Shown here: positions 21,946-23,616 of the stretch, in pieces
Position numbering within the stretch: position 1 is the first letter of the stretch
How the letters are laid out: each line of letters starts with the position of its first letter
Virus record (IMG/VR): IMGVR_UViG_3300025781_000077
Location: 1-23,616 of that record
Length of the DNA: 23,616 bases
Direction: 5' to 3' (one strand)
Source of the DNA: a virus
Position numbers and translations under genes: made by a program
Notes under the pieces: model-generated
Databases searched by the model: none
Seen by the model: the letters and a program-made list of their open reading frames with translations, nothing else
Told to the model about the DNA's origin: nothing

Positions 21946-22029
21946 ATATAAAAACACATTGCGACACCCCTTGTGAGCCTATTGTGTCATTCATCTCACC
22001 GCTTCTAGGGCAATGTGTTTTTATATGGT
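21943..22029 (-). repeat. Perfect 20-bp inverted repeat around a 47-base loop, Lys-Asp spacer
   Basis: ACCATATAAAAACACATTGC (minus strand 22029-22010) and its exact complement (21962-21943) bound a 47-base loop. The upstream arm begins with the discriminator and CCA of tRNA-Lys; the downstream arm ends with the first three bases of tRNA-Asp. In the transcript the two tRNAs would sit at the foot of a long stem. The loop contains GTGAG/CTCAC and GACAC/GTGTC in interleaved order. No ORF of note. Confidence 0.9.
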
Positions 22030-22100
22030 AGGGACACAGAGAATCGAACTCTGATTTACTGGTTAAAAGCCAGTTACTTTAGCCGTTAAGTTATATCCCC
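22026..22100 (-). tRNA. tRNA-Lys(UUU)
   Basis: Acceptor GGGGATA/TGTCCCT with G1-T72, discriminator A, encoded CCA, anticodon stem ACTGG/CCAGT with loop CTTTTAA. Flanked on both sides by long inverted repeats. Confidence 0.95.
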
Positions 22101-22105
22101 AATAA

Positions 22106-22232
22106 TACCATTTGTTTTGCTGACGCACTATTTGCTACGTTCAACGGAATTAGTGGCCACCTTACCGTTTATATACGCAGTTACTCAGGGTTGACGTTTC
22201 CCCCATGGCTTACGTCAGCAAAACAAATGGTA
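22106..22232 (-). repeat. Perfect 20-bp inverted repeat around an 87-base loop, Glu-Lys spacer
   Basis: TACCATTTGTTTTGCTGACG (minus strand 22232-22213) and its exact complement (22125-22106) enclose 87 bases. The upstream arm starts with position 72, the discriminator and CCA of tRNA-Glu; the downstream arm stops five bases before tRNA-Lys. The loop can form AACGG/CCGTT with an inner GTGGCCAC palindrome, and TGACGT at the stem end can instead pair with ACGTCA 14 bases later. The arms share no sequence with the next repeat, only the design. Confidence 0.9.
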
Positions 22233-22302
22233 CTCGGTACCAGAATCGAACTGGTCTTCCCGCCGTGAAAGAGCGGTGTCCTAACCGATAGACGAACCGA
22301 GC
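22228..22302 (-). tRNA. tRNA-Glu(UUC)
   Basis: Acceptor GCTCGGT/ACCGAGT (G1-T72), discriminator A, encoded CCA, anticodon stem CCGCT/GGCGG with loop CTTTCAC. First tRNA of the transcript from the promoter at 22337-22365. Confidence 0.95.
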
Positions 22303-22314
22303 AAAAACTACCTC

Positions 22315-22330
22315 AAATTTTTAAAGAACA
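22315..22330 (-). promoter_or_regulatory. boxA-like antitermination sequence
   Basis: TGTTCTTTAAAAATTT lies between the promoter and tRNA-Glu on the minus strand. It resembles the boxA of proteobacterial rRNA leaders and spacers (E. coli TGCTCTTTAACA), where NusB-NusE bind. Confidence 0.5.
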
Positions 22331-22336
22331 GACTCT

Positions 22337-22365
22337 AGTGTAACACACTAAAAATCATTTGTCAA
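22337..22365 (-). promoter_or_regulatory. Sigma70-type promoter (TTGACA-N17-TACACT)
   Basis: Perfect -35 at 22360-22365, 17-base spacer, 4/6 -10 box at 22337-22342. The predicted start near 22330 leads into the boxA-like leader and the Glu-Lys-Asp tRNA run. Confidence 0.75.
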
Positions 22366-22368
22366 TAC

Positions 22369-22390
22369 TTTGTTGCAAGATTACAACAAA
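22369..22390 (-). repeat. 7-bp inverted repeat just upstream of the promoter
   Basis: TTTGTTG / CAACAAA around an 8-base loop, directly between tRNA-Cys and the -35 box of the next promoter. It may end or process the upstream tRNA transcript; there is no clean U-run. Confidence 0.45.
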
Positions 22391-22397
22391 ATAATTT

Positions 22398-22473
22398 TGG
22401 AGTACGTGATAGGAATCGAACCTACATAAAACAGATTTGCAATCTGCTCCCTAGCCTTTCGGGTCACACGTAC
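22398..22473 (-). tRNA. tRNA-Cys(GCA)
   Basis: Perfect acceptor GTACGTG/CACGTAC, discriminator T as expected for Cys, encoded CCA, anticodon loop TTGCAAA. Confidence 0.95.
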
Positions 22474-22479
22474 ATATCC

Positions 22480-22566
22480 TGGCGGAAGATATAGGAATCG
22501 AACCTATCTGCCCATTTCTGAACGAAGGTTTAGCAAACCTCTGTCGCACCTTGCAACACATCTTCC
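22480..22566 (-). tRNA. tRNA-Ser(GCU)
   Basis: Class II tRNA: acceptor GGAAGAT, discriminator G, encoded CCA, anticodon loop TTGCTAA, long variable arm containing TTCAGAAATGGG, shared with the neighbouring Ser tRNA. Confidence 0.95.
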
Positions 22567-22573
22567 AAAATAC

Positions 22574-22665
22574 TGGCGGAAGTCGGAGGAGTCGAACCCC
22601 ATCCCATTTCTGAGAACCCAGTTTTCAAGGCTGGTCGGCGCACCAACGCACCTGCATCAACTTCC
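22574..22665 (-). tRNA. tRNA-Ser(UGA)
   Basis: Class II tRNA: acceptor GGAAGTT/GACTTCC, discriminator G, encoded CCA, anticodon loop CTTGAAA, long variable arm similar to tRNA-Ser(GCU). It begins nine bases after the terminator stem, inside or just after its U-run. Confidence 0.95.
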
Positions 22666-22670
22666 AAAAA

Positions 22671-22702
22671 CAAAAAACCCCTAGTTTTTACGCTAGGGGT
22701 TT
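22671..22702 (-). terminator. Intrinsic terminator
   Basis: AAACCCCTAG / CTAGGGGTTT, a perfect 10-bp stem with an 8-base loop (22675-22702), followed on the minus strand by a T-rich run. It closes the small transcript from the promoter at 22850-22882. The opposite reading also has a T-rich flank but is less clean. Confidence 0.85.
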
Positions 22703-22727
22703 GTGTATAATCTCTTAGATTAAAAAC

Positions 22728-22817
22728 TTATACAGAAACCCCTTTTGGGAAGGCCCATGATTGATTATCGCAAATCTCTGTGCGATAACTTATATGGGAT
22801 GTCGGTTTCGTAAACAT
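22728..22817 (-). CDS. 29-codon ORF in a promoter-terminator minigene
   Basis: ATG 22817 to TAA 22728: MFTKPTSHISYRTEICDN... ending FPKGVSV. Only a weak AAGAAAG precedes it. It is the only ORF in a transcript that starts at a perfect promoter and ends at an intrinsic terminator 26 bases after the stop, which argues that something here is meant to be expressed. The same DNA also folds (TTATCGCA/TGCGATAA 8-bp stem inside CCCAT/ATGGG), so the product may be a structured small RNA instead, comparable in setting to the stable RNAs C and D in the T4 tRNA cluster. I do not recognise the peptide. Confidence 0.45.
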   Translation of the reverse strand: MFTKPTSHISYRTEICDNQSWAFPKGVSV

Positions 22818-22849
22818 TTTTATTTCTTTCTTAATTAATTTAATAAGTC

Positions 22850-22882
22850 TCTATTATATAGCAATTTTTAATTCTTGTCAAT
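22850..22882 (-). promoter_or_regulatory. Perfect sigma70-type promoter (TTGACA-N17-TATAAT)
   Basis: On the minus strand TTGACA and TATAAT are separated by exactly 17 bases in the non-coding stretch between tRNA-Met(22923) and the minigene. Predicted start near 22843, about 25 bases before the ORF. Confidence 0.88.
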
Positions 22883-22922
22883 ACATTTGTTGTGTTTTTA
22901 CTACATCATTACCGAAAATAAA

Positions 22923-22997
22923 TGGTCCTGGCAAAAGGATTCGAACCTTTCCCGTAAGAATTATGAGTTCTCGGCACTACCACTATGCTATACCAGG
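22923..22997 (-). tRNA. tRNA-Met or tRNA-Ile2 (CAU)
   Basis: Acceptor CCTGGTA/TGCCAGG, discriminator A, encoded CCA, anticodon loop CTCATAA on stem GAGAA/TTCTT. C1-G72 and the weak stem argue against an initiator. Third CAU tRNA of the window. Confidence 0.93.
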
Positions 22998-22998
22998 T

Positions 22999-23073
22999 TG
23001 GTCCGGCGTAGAGGAATCGAACCTCTATTAAGACTTTAGAAGAATCCTGTCCTATCCATTGAACGAACGCCAG
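22999..23073 (-). tRNA. tRNA-Arg(UCU)
   Basis: Acceptor CTGGCGT/ACGCCGG, discriminator A, encoded CCA, anticodon loop CTTCTAA. Only one base from the next tRNA and three bases after the stop of the upstream small gene. Confidence 0.95.
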
Positions 23074-23076
23074 AAA

Positions 23077-23280
23077 TTAAAACTCTCGTATCTTTTCCAA
23101 ACTGTTTGACCTAACATAATGCAATTCAGTATTATGTTTTTGATTAGGCATAAACTTTGTAACAGGAGTAAACATCTCACCGTCTATCTCTTTCTCTTCC
23201 CAATTAGAGTAAGTCCAGTAAGTTTGCTTTGTGTTCGTTAGCGAACGCAGTTCAATTAGAATTGGTTTATTCGTTTTCAT
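23077..23280 (-). CDS. Small hypothetical protein, possibly leaderless
   Basis: 67 residues: 'MKTNKPILIELRSLTNTKQ', a central 'YWTYSNWEEKEIDGEMFTPV' rich in aromatic and acidic residues, and a basic C-terminal part. It looks like a small beta-rich soluble protein; no family recognised. A promoter (-35 TTGACA 23310-23315, -10 TAGAAT 23287-23292) ends six bases before the ATG, so its transcript would begin at or next to the start codon, and there is no Shine-Dalgarno sequence. It is followed by tRNA-Arg after three bases, so it may be the leader gene of a tRNA transcript. Confidence 0.7.
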   Translation of the reverse strand: MKTNKPILIELRSLTNTKQTYWTYSNWEEKEIDGEMFTPVTKFMPNQKHNTELHYVRSNSLEKIREF

Positions 23281-23286
23281 GGTTGT

Positions 23287-23315
23287 ATTCTACTATAAAA
23301 AAAGGGGTCTGTCAA
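23287..23315 (-). promoter_or_regulatory. Sigma70-type promoter with -35 in a terminator loop
   Basis: TTGACA (23310-23315), 17-base spacer, TAGAAT (23287-23292, 5/6). The -35 hexamer is exactly the six-base loop of the terminator hairpin at 23302-23323, and the T-run is part of the spacer. Confidence 0.75.
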
Positions 23316-23323
23316 GACCCCTT
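23302..23323 (-). terminator. Intrinsic terminator of the Hsp20 operon
   Basis: Stem AAGGGGTC / GACCCCTT with loop TTGACA, followed by a run of T on the minus strand. It lies 21 bases after the stop of the 25-codon gene. Confidence 0.88.
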
Positions 23324-23344
23324 GTTGTTTTTCCGCAACAGGAA

Positions 23345-23422
23345 TTACTTCTTGTTTTGGAACTTCTCAGGGTAATTTAGACGTTCCCATTCTTCGTCTG
23401 ATACGGGCCAGTAGTTATTCAT
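23345..23422 (-). CDS. 25-residue protein overlapping the end of hsp20
   Basis: MNNYWPVSDEEWERLNYPEK then FQNKK, stop TAA. Its ATG lies eight bases inside the end of the Hsp20 gene in another frame, a coupling style used throughout this genome, and an intrinsic terminator follows. The composition (Trp, Tyr, Pro, acidic) looks protein-like. No family recognised. Moderately likely to be translated. Confidence 0.5.
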   Translation of the reverse strand: MNNYWPVSDEEWERLNYPEKFQNKK

Positions 23423-23616
23423 CTTTGGTATTTATGGTTATTTTCTTGACCGCATCTTGTGCTTTTACCATATTCTCTAACCAAATTTTCAACATACCGT
23501 TGACCATTTCAGCGTTCTTGATTTCAACCTTATCGGCAATCTTGAACTCGTGCGTGAAGGCTCTGTCAGCAATTCCTTTATAAAGGTATTGATCCTTAAC
23601 TTCAGCATCTTTATTG
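23415..23616 (-). CDS. hsp20: Hsp20 small heat-shock protein (IbpA-like), C-terminal part
   Basis: The 5' end lies outside the window; 66 residues plus stop are visible. 'QYLYKGIADRAFTHEFKIAD' followed by 'KVEIKNAEMVNGMLKIWLEN' is the second half of an alpha-crystallin domain, matching IbpA's 'YLHRGIAERSFERRFQLAD..VEVKGA...NGLL.I.L'. The end 'KKITIN' corresponds to the C-terminal I-x-I oligomerisation motif. Hsp20 holdases are characteristic of aquatic T4-like phages, where they are thought to protect proteins during infection. It shares a transcript with the 25-residue gene and ends at the terminator at 23302. Confidence 0.9.
   Translation of the reverse strand, partial: NKDAEVKDQYLYKGIADRAFTHEFKIADKVEIKNAEMVNGMLKIWLENMVKAQDAVKKITINTKDE

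Noticed and set aside
21963-22009. Small ORF starting in the 47-nt loop (MNDTIGSQ...)
   Set aside because: It reads into tRNA-Asp, lacks a ribosome site and has no sign of selection.
22126-22212. Hammerhead-like ribozyme in the 87-nt loop
   Set aside because: A GAAACGTC segment and CTGACGT resemble parts of the core, but the conserved CUGANGA is broken and no proper stems can be drawn.
21943-22232. The two inverted-repeat spacers as MITE-like mobile elements
   Set aside because: Their terminal repeats are unrelated, no target duplication is visible and the arms include tRNA ends; RNA pairing explains them better.
1-23616. CRISPR array, transposase or integrase
   Set aside because: No regularly spaced direct repeats and no recognisable recombinase motifs were found; the tRNA genes show no attachment-site-like duplication.

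Overview
This window is part of the genome of a T4-like myovirus (Straboviridae/Kyanoviridae-like). The evidence is a run of recognisable T4-type replication genes (family B DNA polymerase gp43, UvsX recombinase, gp41 DnaB-type helicase), exact T4 late-promoter boxes (TATAAATA), T4-style capsid-targeting N-termini, and a phage tRNA array. The sequence is AT-rich by eye and almost all genes lie on the minus strand, packed with ATGA or TAATG stop/start overlaps. Hsp20 and the gp43-uvsX-gp41 spacing resemble marine and freshwater T4-like phages such as cyanophage or pelagiphage relatives, but no photosynthesis gene is present. A boxA-like sequence in one tRNA leader resembles proteobacterial rRNA leaders, so a beta- or gammaproteobacterial host is possible. 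That is inference only.

Layout, left to right (transcription mostly right to left). 1-3429: a late operon of three genes (a His-rich nucleotidyltransferase-like protein, a P-loop protein and a Lys/Glu-rich protein) behind an exact late promoter. All three have N-terminal [IL]-x-E|[AG] sites like those cut by the T4 prohead protease, so they are candidate packaged head proteins. 3436-7776: a six-gene surface-glycan cassette of glycosyltransferases and SAM methyltransferases. 7781-8886: two conserved hypothetical genes. 8894-16060: the replication and recombination block (gp41, two small genes including an SGNH hydrolase, uvsX, a small protein, a coiled-coil membrane protein, gp43 and an Sm-like protein). 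It ends at tRNA-Gly(UCC) and a perfect TTGACA-N17-TATAAT promoter. 16259-17980: two plus-strand genes, a membrane-anchored protein and an exported S11-type DD-peptidase. 17985-23073: an array of 24 further tRNAs with small genes threaded through it (methyltransferase, GroES-like co-chaperonin, HExxH metallopeptidase, RNase H-like DUF458 protein, J-domain protein, small membrane protein). 23077-23616: a small gene, a 25-codon gene and the 3' part of an Hsp20 gene.

I count 25 tRNA genes. They cover all 20 amino acids, every one encodes its own 3' CCA, and three have a CAU anticodon. With GroES-like, J-domain and Hsp20 proteins alongside, this part of the phage looks devoted to translation and protein folding.

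The most unusual structure is in the tRNA array. The spacers Glu-Lys and Lys-Asp are each bounded by a perfect 20-bp inverted repeat that includes the CCA end of the upstream tRNA. The two repeats are unrelated in sequence, and they enclose loops of 87 and 47 nt. This suggests rRNA-like processing stalks that release small RNAs. Nearby are a complete promoter/29-codon ORF/terminator minigene, a terminator whose hairpin loop is the -35 hexamer of the next promoter, and coding sequences whose stop codons lie inside or directly against tRNA 5' ends.
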